This document shows positions 45,047 to 56,459 of a stretch of 64,000 nucleotides of DNA, piece after piece. The notes beneath the pieces are model-generated. The model saw only the letters and a list, made by a program, of their open reading frames with translations. It was not told the DNA's origin and ran no database searches. Origin of the DNA: Erodium maritimum (lineage: Eukaryota; Streptophyta; Magnoliopsida; Geraniales; Geraniaceae); assembly GCA_963921825.1 (NCBI GenBank), contig OY997589.1:23147482-23211481 (forward strand). The letters are read 5' to 3'. How positions within the stretch are numbered: the stretch's first letter is position 1; each line of letters starts with the position of its first letter. The translations under genes were made by a program, and so were the position numbers.

Positions 45047-47240
45047 GCCGCCCGCCTTGGCATTAGTCAAAATCTCACAAAAGAGAGAGAAGTTTATTGG
45101 CAAGGAAAACCAAACTCAACAATTTGATGGGCGACAGTGGGATAGTTTGAGGCATTTCATTCGGGAGCGTCAAGGCCAGTGAACCTCCAACTCCGATCTC
45201 TAGGAATGGCTCGACTCTTGACATGGACGGGGAAATCAACTTCATGGTTGGAAGCAGGGTCAGTCAGATTCTCGCCAACGTCCTCCTGGCTGTGGTCGAC
45301 GGTTAGCTATTTCCGTAACTCAAGCTCAAGCACAACATGTACACAGGTGCCCGAGGTGGTCCCTCCGTCAAAAAATGTTATGGTTTCAAAGGCTCTTGCT
45401 CCTCTAAACGTTAATGGTGCGTTGTGATGCCGGCAAATGCTAATTAGGTCGTCTTTGCTCCGATTTTGAAGGGTGCGACTAAGGGTGAGTAGACTGTTGT
45501 TATGCGGAAAAAGAGTGGATTGAAACCCCATACATGGATTCCGAATAGGGATTATCCTGTGTTCATAGCCAACTTCCTTAATTCTACTATCTTTAACCAG
45601 CTCGAGGCCTTTTTTACCAGGTTTGGTAACATTGTTGATTTTTTATGATGGGACGAAACTTGCGTAAAAGAGGAATTGATTCATCTTTGTGTACTTCACT
45701 TAATCAGATGACTTGTTCAATGTAGTTGTTGCATTTAAGGGAAGTTTGGTCATCGTAAGTGATTGTCGATTTGAAGATGTTACACTCATGGTTCTTCCCC
45801 TTCTATGTTCGAGCACATCGACATATGTTTGGAGGTCGAATTCTCTGGGTTGACATCATTGCCCTGTACGTTGTGAATTAGAATCGGGATTCTATTACTG
45901 AGATAGTTGGGAAACTTAGTATGCTCGTTACTATTCATCTTTGCTCTTTGAAGCTATCACAATTTGTTAGGGCCTTGGCGCTTGTCCACGTGTTGGATGT
46001 TCTGACATATAGGAAGATGATTGTGACAAGTAGGAAACTTGTTTCCCTCACAAATATTGGTGATATTGAGCAAAGATCTATCCATATTTAACAGACTAAG
46101 CCTCATGTTTATGCGAATGATTGTGGCAAGCAACATCAAGTCCATATTTAAAAAATTGAAAGTGTATGGGGATTTGTGAAGTTTAAGGAAAATAGCTCTC
46201 GGTTTGAGTCGACTGATAAGCCGTTTGTTTAGGCACTAATGGGTGCGTTAACAACCATGAAGTTTGTTGGTTCTCGTACCATTCATAAAAGAATGTTGAA
46301 ATGACGATTATTATGGCAAGATTGAAAACCCTGACAATGGAAGTGAATGGAAACTTTCTGGTAACGAACGTCTCATTTTCTTACCTTTTGAGTATGATAT
46401 ATTTCATGTAAATTATAATGTTCTTACGAATAAATGGAATATGCACGCTAATTCAAAAGGAAGAAATTCTTTAATCATTTAGTCAATAAAATTGTTCATA
46501 AAAGTCCTGAAAAAAACCACGGAAGAAGAATGGAAAGGACAAGCACAGACTATCGATGTTAATCAGTCATCTTCCCAAATCTACAAGGAGGAACCAATCA
46601 ACGAGACACGCTACTTATTTAAAGAGATCATGCCCTGTAAGAAAGATTTCATGAATGTAAGATATGATTTTCAAGAAAGGGTAAGCATTACGCTTGACGT
46701 TTTCGTTAAATTTATTTCAATAACTTGAAAAGTTGAAGTTCATTTTTAATAACTTCTGTTAATATTATTAATAATTAATTTATGTTATTATTAATTATTT
46801 TTGTTAAAATTATTTTAATTTATATAATATTACTGTTTCAGTAAAAAATTTAATAAAATCAGTAAAATATCAATTTAACATCCGGTCAGCATCCATTCAC
46901 AATACGGTTCCATATCCAGTTTGACCTATTGTGGAACACATTAATTTCAGGAACTGCAAACCACTATTTTATACAATCAGCATACGGTCTACTAATACGA
47001 TTTGACCCATTGTACGTGCTCTAATTACCAGAACCTGACAAGTTTCGATTATGGGATCTAATTATTCGATACCTGAATTTTCAGACCGGATTTTATCCAT
47101 TATCATCCGGATCGGTATGTTTTCAGTTAGAACATATCGGTTTTCAAATATTTTTTCGGGTCAGAGTTTTAGTCACCTCTTAGTATAAGCCAAAGCATCT
47201 CTCCTCTTGTTTGATATAAGTATATAACTGCCCAGCCTTT
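45047..47240. other. degenerate sequence with an RRM-like remnant, then AT-rich spacer
   Basis: 45537-45647 reads in one frame as NRDYPVFIANFLNSTIFNQL followed by EAFFTRFGNIVDFL and a stop, the first half of an RRM like those in LINE ORF1 or SR-type proteins. No further domain could be followed, and stops are frequent. From 46400 to 47160 the sequence is AT-rich. The last part (46880-47165) ends in GGGTCAGAGTTTTAGTCACC, reminiscent of a small hAT element end. No functional gene is supported here. Confidence 0.35.
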
Positions 47241-47241
47241 C

Positions 47242-47249
47242 TATATATG
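47242..47249 (+). promoter_or_regulatory. TATA box of KUP1
   Basis: TATATATG, 252 bp upstream of the predicted KUP1 ATG, followed by a CT-repeat tract (47266-47294) typical of plant 5' leaders. The call is positional. Confidence 0.5.
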
Positions 47250-47299
47250 CTTATTGCTCTGCCACCTCTCTCTCACTCCCTCTCTCTCTCTCTAGCAAG

Positions 47300-47373
47300 A
47301 TGCCATTGATGGCTCTTCTCTGAAAATCATGTTCCTGATTCACTTATCCCTTCCCTTTAACCCCAAAAGCTAA
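47300..47373 (+). promoter_or_regulatory. two upstream ORFs in the KUP1 leader
   Basis: ATG at 47300 opens a 7-codon uORF (ends 47323) and ATG at 47329 a 14-codon uORF (ends 47373). A third ATG at 47415 runs out of frame over the KUP1 start. If the whole leader is transcribed, these would reduce initiation at the main ATG. Whether they are in the mature leader is not known. Confidence 0.5.
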
Positions 47374-47493
47374 CTCCTTTGTCCCATCAAAGCCTGCCAT
47401 TTAGGCACTTAGTGATGCAATATAGAGCCTGGACTTCACCAAACTGTCAATTTCTGAAGAAACCGCTCATTTGGGTCTTGATTGGAAGTGGAA

Positions 47494-50400
47494 ATGACCT
47501 CGGAGTCCACTTCTCCCGCCCTGAGAACCCGTCTGGTGAGTATCAGAAAATTTTCTGTTTGTTTAGTGCAAAATGGAAGGAATTGATTGTCTTTAACCAC
47601 ATTGTTTGTGGACCCATTCTGCAAAGTTGGTTTCTATTACTGTACAAGAAATGGTTATGTCTGTTTTTGCTCATTTTCGGTTTCAATCCACACTGATGCA
47701 TTTTCTTTATTGACCCATATAGTCAAATTGGTTGCTTTACCCTTGATTGTTTGCTCATACTTTGTTTGGTTCCTTGGAAAAATAAAAGAATGGTTTGTTT
47801 GAAGTTAGGTAATGGTTACTGTTTTTGGTGGCTCAGATACCCCAAATTTACCAGTAATTTGGTTCTGCTTTCAGATGTAGAATGGACTAACATGCTTCTC
47901 TTTGCAAGTAGTTTCATATCTATCACATGACTCTCAATATATGATTTTCTAGTAGTAGGTTGATTTTTTGTAAGCTAGAGGACTAGACAATTTATTAGAA
48001 TCATACATTGGATAAGAAAGTTTATGGCTAGAAATTTCTTAAAGTAATGAACTTTAATTCATGGGCTAATTAAATCTCACTTCATTTTTTCTTCTGTTCC
48101 TTTAATTATGCGGTTTCAACTTGCACTTATCAAATTTAGTACCTTTTTTTAAATTTTATTATTATATTTTGCAATTACCTTTGATCAGTTTGTCAAAAAG
48201 GATAAAGCATGCCTTGTTTGTCTTATTTGCAGAATCCATACATGGATACTATGCGTCTTGCCTATCGGAGTTTTGGGGTTGTATATGGGGAGCTATCCAT
48301 CTCCCCCATTTATGTTTACAAGAGCACATTCTCCGGGAGTTTGCGCCTCTATGAAGAGGACCATGAAATTCTCGGGGTACTTTCTTTGGTCTTCTGGACT
48401 TTGACTATTATCCCTCTCTGCAAGTACATTATATTTGTACTAGGTGCTGATGACAATGGCGAAGGTGCTAACCATGACCCACACAATCCTTTAATTATTT
48501 CATCAGTTACAGAAACAGCTCTATAATTTGTATTGGGTAATACAAGGGCGTGATTTCACACAGGTGGAACGTTTGCTTTGTATTCATTGCTCTGTCGACA
48601 CTCAAAGATGGGCCTTCTTGATTCTTACCATGTTTCTCCTGTGGATATTCCATCTTACCAATCTGAAACATCCACCATGGATACAAGAACTAGCTTAATT
48701 ATAAAGGGTTTTTTCGAGAAGCATCGAAACTCTCGTATTGTATTGCTGCTAGTTGTTCTTCTTGGGACTGGCATGATCATAGGTGATGGGATCTTGACTC
48801 CAACTATGTCTGGTATGACTTCTGCTTTCATTTTTAATAGGTAAATTAAACATAATGTCTCTTGTGCTGATGAATTCCCTTAATTTCCTTTTTCAAGTCC
48901 TTTCTGCAGTGTCTGGAATCAAAATCAAGGTCCCGGAGCTGCATGATGGTAAGTACGAAGTAGAATCAGACTTTGCGATTTTAGTATCATCAATGATTCA
49001 TATGAATATAATTGATGTTAATCGAATGATTTATAATGTTAATGTGTTTCAGGCTATACTACTCTCATAGCATGCACCATCATGGTAGTACTTTTTGGTC
49101 TTCAGCACTATGGAACCCATAGAATTGGGTTTCTCTTCGCTCCAATCTTGATAGCATGGCTGCTATGCATTAGCATGATAGGCATCTTCAACATATTCTA
49201 CTGGAACCCTCGGGTCATCCGTGCCTTGTCACCGTACTACATTTTTAACTTCTTCCAAAAAGCAGGAACAGATGGTTGGAGTTCCTTGGGAGGCATTGTT
49301 CTTTGTCTCACAGGTAGGTTCCTTGAAACTTATTACTGTTGGTGAACCAAGGTTTCTTTTGGCAAGGCTGAAAGATTGTTTTGACTCTCTTAGGTGCAGA
49401 AGCCATGTTTGCTGATCTCGGTCACTTCTCCCAGACCTCTATAAGGGTAACGCTTCCAAAGCAAAAAAAAAAAAATCATATTTAAGAAATAGTTTAGTTT
49501 CTAGTTCTCTACTCTCTAGTTTGTTAGACAACCACCAATTTTTATATGTTTATTTGTTTAGCGATGTTTGCTGTCTGTATGGAAGAAACATGATTCAGTG
49601 TGTATGGTACTTACCATTTTAGTAAAAAGATTAGCTCCTTCTGTTCTCATGTTATTTTGTTGGTAATACATGTCAGATTGCATTTACTGGAGTTGTGTAT
49701 CCTTGCTTAGTTCTGGCATACATGGGAGAAGCGGCTTACCTTACAAAGCACAGAATGGATCTTCACAGTAGTTTTTACAAAGCCATCCCCGGTAACTTTA
49801 CATATTTTCAGTTGCAGTTTTTTCATTGGAAAAAGGTGAAAATTTTATGTCAATTCCATATACAGATGATAGAACAGCATCCTTGTCAAGCACTTCCCTT
49901 GGAAAACTATGCCATCTTTATGAATCTGAGAAGCAAAACCCTTTTGAACTACTATTTATTTATAGATAAGTATAAAAAAGAAACAATGTTGGAAGACCCC
50001 AAAAGAGTTGGATTTTACAGTATGTTAATGGTTAAATTATCTTGATTATTAGCAGAAGCACATGCAATACAACTGAACTACTGAAGCATACTTGCCTAAG
50101 GTCTTGCCATCTCATGAAACATTCTATGCCTTTCCATTGCAAAACTTGTCTACCTTGTATGAGTTTCATGTCTGGATGATTGCAAAAACAAGTTTTGGGC
50201 TCTCTGTCATGTCTCCTTTTCCTTTCTTTTCCATGCAGAGGTTATATTTTGGCCTGTCTTTATCATAGCGACTCTTGCAACAGTGGTTGGAAGTCAAGCC
50301 ATAATTTCAGCTACTTTCTCAATCATAAGTCAATGCAGGGCACTAAGTTGCTTCCCACGTGTCAAAATAATACACACATCGAACGAGATACACGGGCAGA

Positions 50401-51944
50401 TATACATACCAGAGGTGAATTGGATGTTGATGATTACTTGCCTCAGTGTTGTTATTGGATTCAGAGACACTACAATGATTGGCAATGCATATGGTATGTG
50501 TTTGATAACTTCATCTCCTTTACCCGTGTCAAACGTTCTTATCTCCTTGTCCCATGACTGGCAGGTCTTGCTGTGATCACAGTGATGTTCATCACAACCT
50601 GTCTTATGTTCTTGATCATTTGTACTGTGTGGCAAAAGCATGTTCTGGTGGCACTCATCTTTGTACTGGCCTTTGGATCTGTGGAGCTACTCTATTTCTC
50701 AGCATGCCTTGCTAAAGTCCACCATGGAGGTTGGCTTCCCCTTCTCTTTTCTCTGGCAATCTTGTCTTCAATGTCTATTTGGCAGTACGGCACTTCAAAG
50801 AAGCATGCCTTTGAACAAGAAAACAAAGTGTGCTTGGAAAGACTACTAAGATTAGGACCGAGCCTTGGTATCAGAAGGGTTCCCGGAATTGGCCTAATCT
50901 ACTCCAATGTTGCTTCCGGTGTCCCTCCAATGTTTGCACATTTTGTCACCAATTTCCCAGCATACCACCAGATTCTCCTCTTTGCCACTTTTCAGTCCAT
51001 AATGCTTCCTAAAGTAGAAGCTGCTGATCGTTTCATTATCAGCAGGATTGGCACACCAGAATATCATCTGTTTCAATGTATTATAAGGTAAAAAATAATT
51101 CTTTTTTAGAGATAATTGCAAAAAAGTACCATGAGATATTCACTTTTTGCAAGTCGTAGCTCTCTTTTTTGATGATTACAAAAAGTGCCATGAACTTGCC
51201 TTCTTATTGTACTCTGTGTTAATTTGTTTCAAAGTGATGATTTTACCCTGGAAATTATAAATTTAGACAACTAACAAGTAAAAAACAAAACAAAAAATAT
51301 TCAGAATTTTCACCTCCCTTAATTGTCCTCTTCTTTAGGGGAAGAAAATTATGGTTTTTTTGTTATTTACTTAATAATGTTTATAGGGTAAACTCATCAT
51401 TTTGAAGTTTGAACACTGCAAGAAAAGGAAAGTTCACGACACTTTTTTGCATTTATCAAAGAAGAGGCTACAATTTGCAAAAAGTGAATACCCTTTGATA
51501 CTTTTTTGCAATTATCATATTTTCCAAGCGAATGGAACTTGAGTATATGATGATTGGAACTATTGACCTGATATTGTTGGTATGGTTAGGTATGGGTACA
51601 AGGATCCGATAGACAGCTACAACTTGGAGACACAACTAATAGAGCAGGTGGGGGAGTTCTTGAAGAAGGAGAGGGGTTGCGGGAAGGGGCGGAGGAGGAA
51701 GGTGGCGTTCAGGGGATGGGAATGGAGCGATGAGGTGACGGAACTGATGCAGGCAAGAGAAGCAGGCGTGGCTTACATGATGAGCAACACCTATGTTGTG
51801 GCAGCTGAGACATCTTCTGTTTTCAAGAAGTTTGCCATTGATGTTGTTTATGGCTTCATGAGGAGGAACTCTAGGCGCCCTCTCACCACTCTTCGGATTC
51901 CCCACACTTCCTTGATTGAAGTAGGCATGATTTATCATGTGTAA
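47494..51944 (+). CDS. KUP1: KUP/HAK/KT potassium transporter, KUP1-like
   Basis: A multi-pass membrane protein for H+-coupled K+ uptake. Ten coding exons were traced: 47494-47535, 48233-48464, 48564-48812, 48898-48948, 49053-49313, 49394-49446, 49677-49791, 50239-50493, 50565-51087 and 51590-51944. All introns are GT-AG and phases agree, giving 711 residues, close to Arabidopsis KUP1 (712). The start was chosen because only this ATG joins exon 2 in frame ([14 protein letters not shown] then [14 protein letters not shown]). Family motifs are [49 protein letters not shown], the [15 protein letters not shown] loop, and a C-terminus reading [14 protein letters not shown]. Oddities: the first-helix motif is GELSISP, with Glu34 where the family has Asp (GDLSTSP); a MITE lies in intron 9. 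KUP1 orthology is inferred from length and several specific segments (STFSG, ISALSPYY-like). The exon structure is firmer than the subfamily. Confidence 0.9.
51111..51516. mobile_element. MITE in KUP1 intron 9
   Basis: 406 bp. The left end GATAATTGCAAAAAAGTACC and following TATTCACTTTTTGCAA are matched in inverse at the right end (TGCAAAAAGTGAATA, then TTTTTTGCAATTATC), giving arms of about 60 bp. It lies wholly within the last intron (51088-51589) and does not touch the splice sites. No clear target duplication was found. Confidence 0.8.
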
Positions 51945-52455
51945 GTACATATCTTCTGTCTGCAAACAACCATATAGATTACTAGTACATGCAAGAGTTT
52001 GTCCTAATTCAACTATGTACATACTATGATTTCATTACATGCATGATTTATTGCCAATTTAGGAGAGACATTAGATTCTCACCCCTGATCAAAACAAGAA
52101 CGATGAGTTAATCTCTGACCTCCATACCCATACCAATTCGTTATCAAAAAAAGGAATAAAATTACTTTATTTCTTTCTTAAGTAAAGACTAGAATCTCAG
52201 TGAGTGGACAAAATGAATGAGGTAAAGGAATTTGTAGGAAAGCATTCAAGGTGTATTATTAATGTTACTTTGAGATTTGAATCTGACCGTTGGAGGGTTG
52301 CATCAAAGTTGAAGGGTAAATTTGGAAATGCATTATGATATATAGCTAACCTGGCTTTATTTAGACCGTTAAAGACTGCAGAAATTCAAAAACTCGCTAC
52401 TTTTGAAATCTAGAGTCCACTACACTCGCTCTCTCTCTACAGAAACTTCAAATCA

Positions 52456-53058
52456 ATGGCGGATCAGAGCACGAACCCACCAATCATGGAGACGAAACCA
52501 GCACACCATCTTCAGCAAATCGCAGAAACGCCGACCCACAAGCTTCTCCTGAAGCAATGGCTGAAAGAGGAGGAGTTGGTCCTCAACAGAGTCTCTCTCA
52601 AGGAGACACAAATAGACTCTGTTCGCAAGGAAATCACGCATCTTTACATGTTCTTCTTCCTCTTCCACTCCCTCTCCCTCGTCTTCCTCTTCACCAACGC
52701 CGATCCAGGGAACGTCTCTTGCCGCAAATCATACATCCCATCGCTCTGCTCTCTGCTCTACTCTCTGGGCATCATCTGGGTCGTCCAGTACAAGACAGAT
52801 GTGGAAGGTCACTTGGAGAAGCTTCTGAAGCGGGAGAAGGAAGATGGTAAGCTTCTGGGTAAGTGTGTGGAGCAGCTCAAGAGGAAAGGATTGGAATTTG
52901 ATCTGCTCAAAGAGGTCGATGCTCTTCGGAGAGCCAAGAGCTTGCGGGACGAAGCCAAGGCTGTCCGAAGATGGTCTGCAAGGGATTTTGTGACTCTGTT
53001 CTTCTTCGCTGTGTCTTGTCTTATTCTTGGTCTCACAAGGATCATTTTGTGTACCTAG
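52456..53058 (+). CDS. conserved plant three-span membrane protein, unknown function
   Basis: 200 codons in one exon. The ATG context AAATCAATGGCGG is good for a plant start, and a CT-rich leader precedes it. The N-terminal 60 residues are polar and helical (PTHKLLLKQWLKEEELVLNR). Hydrophobic spans lie at about 63-80, 94-110 and 178-198. Residues 112-175 are highly charged and look like a coiled coil (HLEKLLKREKEDGKLLGKCV; KEVDALRRAKSLRDEAKAV). There is no signal peptide or known catalytic motif. I recognise similar uncharacterised proteins in other plants but cannot name a function. The layout (hairpin plus coil plus C-terminal anchor) is superficially like ER insertase subunits of the Get1/WRB type, but that is only a shape comparison. 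The gene is tail-to-tail with the xylosidase, 273 bp away. Confidence 0.85.
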   Translation: MADQSTNPPIMETKPAHHLQQIAETPTHKLLLKQWLKEEELVLNRVSLKETQIDSVRKEITHLYMFFFLFHSLSLVFLFTNADPGNVSCRKSYIPSLCSLLYSLGIIWVVQYKTDVEGHLEKLLKREKEDGKLLGKCVEQLKRKGLEFDLLKEVDALRRAKSLRDEAKAVRRWSARDFVTLFFFAVSCLILGLTRIILCT

Positions 53059-53331
53059 GGTTCTGGAAATTTAGAAGGTTTGGTCAAAAAAGGTTCCATT
53101 TTGGGTATTGGATTGATTTGGTCAAGGCTTTGTCTGTATGGGTTTTTGATCCTTACAGTTTGGAGATTGTTTTTTGTGGGTTTCTCATTCGATTGTGCAG
53201 AAAATAGAAATGCTGAAGCAGAATACTCATTTCTGCTTGTTGTAGTTTGGTGAAGTTATATGAAGAAATCTTGAAATTATTGAATGACTTTGTGTAGATA
53301 TTACACACATTGATTCTGAAGATTACAGTTT

Positions 53332-56243
53332 TTAAAATTGGACATGCAAAGGAAATGTGAGTCCACTGTCTCCGAGGATGATAGTATGCAGACCTGAGGG
53401 CAAGAGTTTATCGCCCCTTTGGTTGACAATTCCCAATGCTTTGCAGTAATTGAATGTAAACTCAACCTTCTCACTCTTCCCTACACCCACTGAAGTTCTC
53501 TTGAATCCGATAACTTGCTTGTGGTGAGTTCTTCCTATCCCGACAGGAGGCTTGGAGTACACAATGACAACCTCACTTCCATCCATTTCACCAACATTTT
53601 CAACTTCAACCTCAACTTTGAAATCTTCCTTGCAGGGCAGCTCATCGATCCAAACTGCTTCACATTGCGCCTTGTTAATGTTCTTGTTGGTTATGGCGCG
53701 GCAATTTTGATACCTGTTCAATTTAATGACTACCTTGTTGTATGATAATGATGAAGATGATGCGAGCTTGTAAGTAAAGTTTGTGTAGCTGAGCCCGTAT
53801 CCAAAAGGGTAAACCACGGGACCATTGTAGAATTTGTAGGTCCTCCCAGGGTAGCCAAGGCGCTCATCGGGCCTCATCTGCATAGATGTCATAGGTAGCT
53901 TCTGAATGTAATTATCCTCGTACCATGTAAGTGGCAATCTCCCTCCTAAGAACATGATACCGTTGATGTTAGATGTATACCATAATGATTCAGAGAAAAG
54001 AAAACATCTGCAAGCATACCAGGATTGTGTTTCCCAAACACAACATCTGAAATGGATCTTGCGCCTTCTGCTCCTGGATACCCCGCCCACAGTATGGCAC
54101 CAATCTCCGGGTTCTTTTTAGCAAAAGTTATGTCAACTCCACCACCACACATGAGAATGAGAATCACCGGACCTTTGGAGGCGCTGGTCACTTGGTTCAC
54201 AAGCTCAGTCTGGTGACCAGGAAGTAGGAGGTCTAACCTGTCTTGCTTCTCGCGCTCCACTGTCAGATCCAGCCCCATTACAAGTACAGTCGCATCTGCT
54301 TCCTTTGCAATCTCTACTGATTCAGCTATGTATTCATCGCTTTCACATAGAACATTCAAGCATCCCATTCTGTACTTCACATTTGCAAATGCTGAAAATG
54401 CCTCAACAACAGTGATGTTCTTGCATGGCATTCCTAGACAACAAAACAGTAGTCAGACAACATATGCATACACAAAGCTTGACCATTTAGTATTAGATCA
54501 TACCATAATAGTTTCCTAACACAATCTCAGTGTTGTTGGCATGTTGTCCAATTACTGCAAGACTCTTAAACTTCCTAGGATCTAAAGGCAATGCCTTGTT
54601 ATGATTCTTCAGAAGGACAATTCCTTCTCGGGCTGCTTGTACTGCTAGTTCAATATGTTCATTGGTGCAAATGTCTTTCTTGCCTAGAGATTGAAGACTT
54701 GGAATTCCATCAAAGTATCCGAGGCGCATCAGCAGGTTATAATTGTTTGTTAATGATCTGTCTACATCATCCTCACTGATTAGTCCATTACTCACTGCAG
54801 CTCTAGCGAGCTTTCGGGCACTTCCTCCACAGTTCACATCCAAACCTGCAAATCGACCCATTGAGGTAAAGCGATGAAGAATCAAGAGAAGACATATCAG
54901 CTACAGAGAAAGACTAGCCCGCTTTTATAGATTGTGCTACAGCTTCGGTTGGTGTGAAGTTGAGGTAATGGTGAGATCTTGATATTTCAAGAACAGCATC
55001 ACAATCTGATACTATGTACCTGAAAACAAACAAACAACCTCATATGTCACTCTGCAAGAAGTTATGTTAGATAAGAAACTGATTACCAAATTGCTTAATA
55101 CCCATGAAAATTCCATTTTCCCCTAAGGGTTTGATTCAACAGTCTTGGATCAGCACAAACAGGAATGCCATTTACAGCATTGTAAGAGCACATGACACTA
55201 CTGGCTTGACCTTCTTTAACACACATTTCAAACGCAGGAGCATATGTTTCCACCATGTCTTGTTCTGTCACCTTCAGAGAGAAGTGAAAGTCAAGACCCG
55301 AAAACTAATTTAAATTAAGGGCTTGGGCTTATCAGGTTGAGTCACAACCTTTGCATCAAAATGGTAACGATCGATGAACGTGCCATCACTTTGTGTCCAA
55401 GCATCCAAGTCATGAGCTACACAATGCTTGCAACATCCCGAAACCTTGAGGGGTTTCCTAGTCAAATCAGTTATGTCTTCAGTTCCCTCAACTTCTTGAA
55501 GGCCATTGACGAAATTAGTGCCATATAGACCTGCAACCAGAGGATCCTCACCTGGGGTCTCCTGTGATCTGCCCCATCTAGGATCCCTAACTATGTTAAT
55601 GTTCGGGGTCCAGTATGTGAGCCCAGCATGTCCTAGATTGTACATAGCTCTTGCTTCTGTTGAAACAACCTAAACAAAAACAAACCTCATGAACTAACTG
55701 GAATAATGCAAACAAGATTGTTTTGATTTAGTACTAAAAATGTAACAGATCTCATCATGCATGTGTCCTATATATAAGAGATTGAACCTGAGCAATGTTC
55801 TTCCACAAGGGCTGGTCAAAGGTAGCAGCAGTGAGGATGACTTGGGGGAAGGAGGTGGCACCAGGGACCTCAGAGTCAAAGGTGACACCATGTTTTTTAG
55901 CAACACCATGGAGAGCCTCATTCCACCATTGGTAGAGAGGAAGGCCCAACCTGGCCACTCCATAGGCATCATTAGAGAGCTGAAGGGCCTTCTCTTCGAG
56001 GTCCATTCGGCCGATCAGATCCCTCACCCTGACATTGTAGGGGAGGGACTTGTTGCAGAATGGAAACTGAGCCATGTCAAGCCCAAGACTCTTGTACCTG
56101 GCAGGGTCACAGACATGGGTGTAGGTGGTTCTATTGATGGACAATGGTGGGGCATGACAAATGTTGTTGGTGCAGTTGAGGACTGTGGAACTGGAAGTAG
56201 TAAGAGGAAGCAGGAACAAGACTGTGCGAATCAACACATTCAT
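53332..56243 (-). CDS. beta-D-xylosidase, GH3 family (BXL5/6-like)
   Basis: A secreted cell-wall enzyme that removes xylose (and often arabinose) from xylan and arabinan side chains. Seven exons on the minus strand: 56243-55788, 55669-55349, 55271-55102, 55019-54919, 54845-54504, 54433-54020 and 53945-53332, giving 805 residues. It starts with a signal peptide ([19 protein letters not shown]). The GH3 N-terminal domain contains [54 protein letters not shown] and YIVSDCDAV, with the nucleophile at Asp321. The C-terminal GH3 domain has [32 protein letters not shown] and [11 protein letters not shown], followed by a fibronectin-III-like end ([15 protein letters not shown]). The intron after exon 4 has a GC donor (AAAGCGG|GCTAG), others GT. 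The ATG at 56243 was preferred over in-frame upstream codons because it begins the signal peptide. The subgroup within BXLs is uncertain. Confidence 0.93.
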
Positions 56244-56459
56244 GGTGTTTGTGTGATGCTGAATTGGAATTTGGAACAAGAGAGTGGAAATGGATATGAG
56301 AGGGTTTGTGGCTGTTATAGAAAGATAAAGAAGCAAATTTGGGAAGAGAGTAAAGCAAAGGGAAACTGTCATTGAGGCCAAAAAGTCATGCATGCATTTG
56401 CCTGATTCCTCCATTAACTTCCATTTCTCAAAATTTGTTTCTTTCACAAGAAAATAAAT

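Noticed and set aside
47379-47696. 105-codon plus-strand ORF as the KUP1 first exon
   Set aside because: Its frame does not join exon 2 of KUP1 in phase; only the ATG at 47494 with the donor at 47536 does.
55761-56375. 204-codon plus-strand ORF opposite xylosidase exon 1
   Set aside because: Antisense shadow of a well-supported exon.
55755-56447. Xylosidase start at an upstream in-frame ATG (56447), giving a longer N-terminus
   Set aside because: The extra residues precede a good signal peptide and would bury it; the ATG at 56243 gives the normal family layout.
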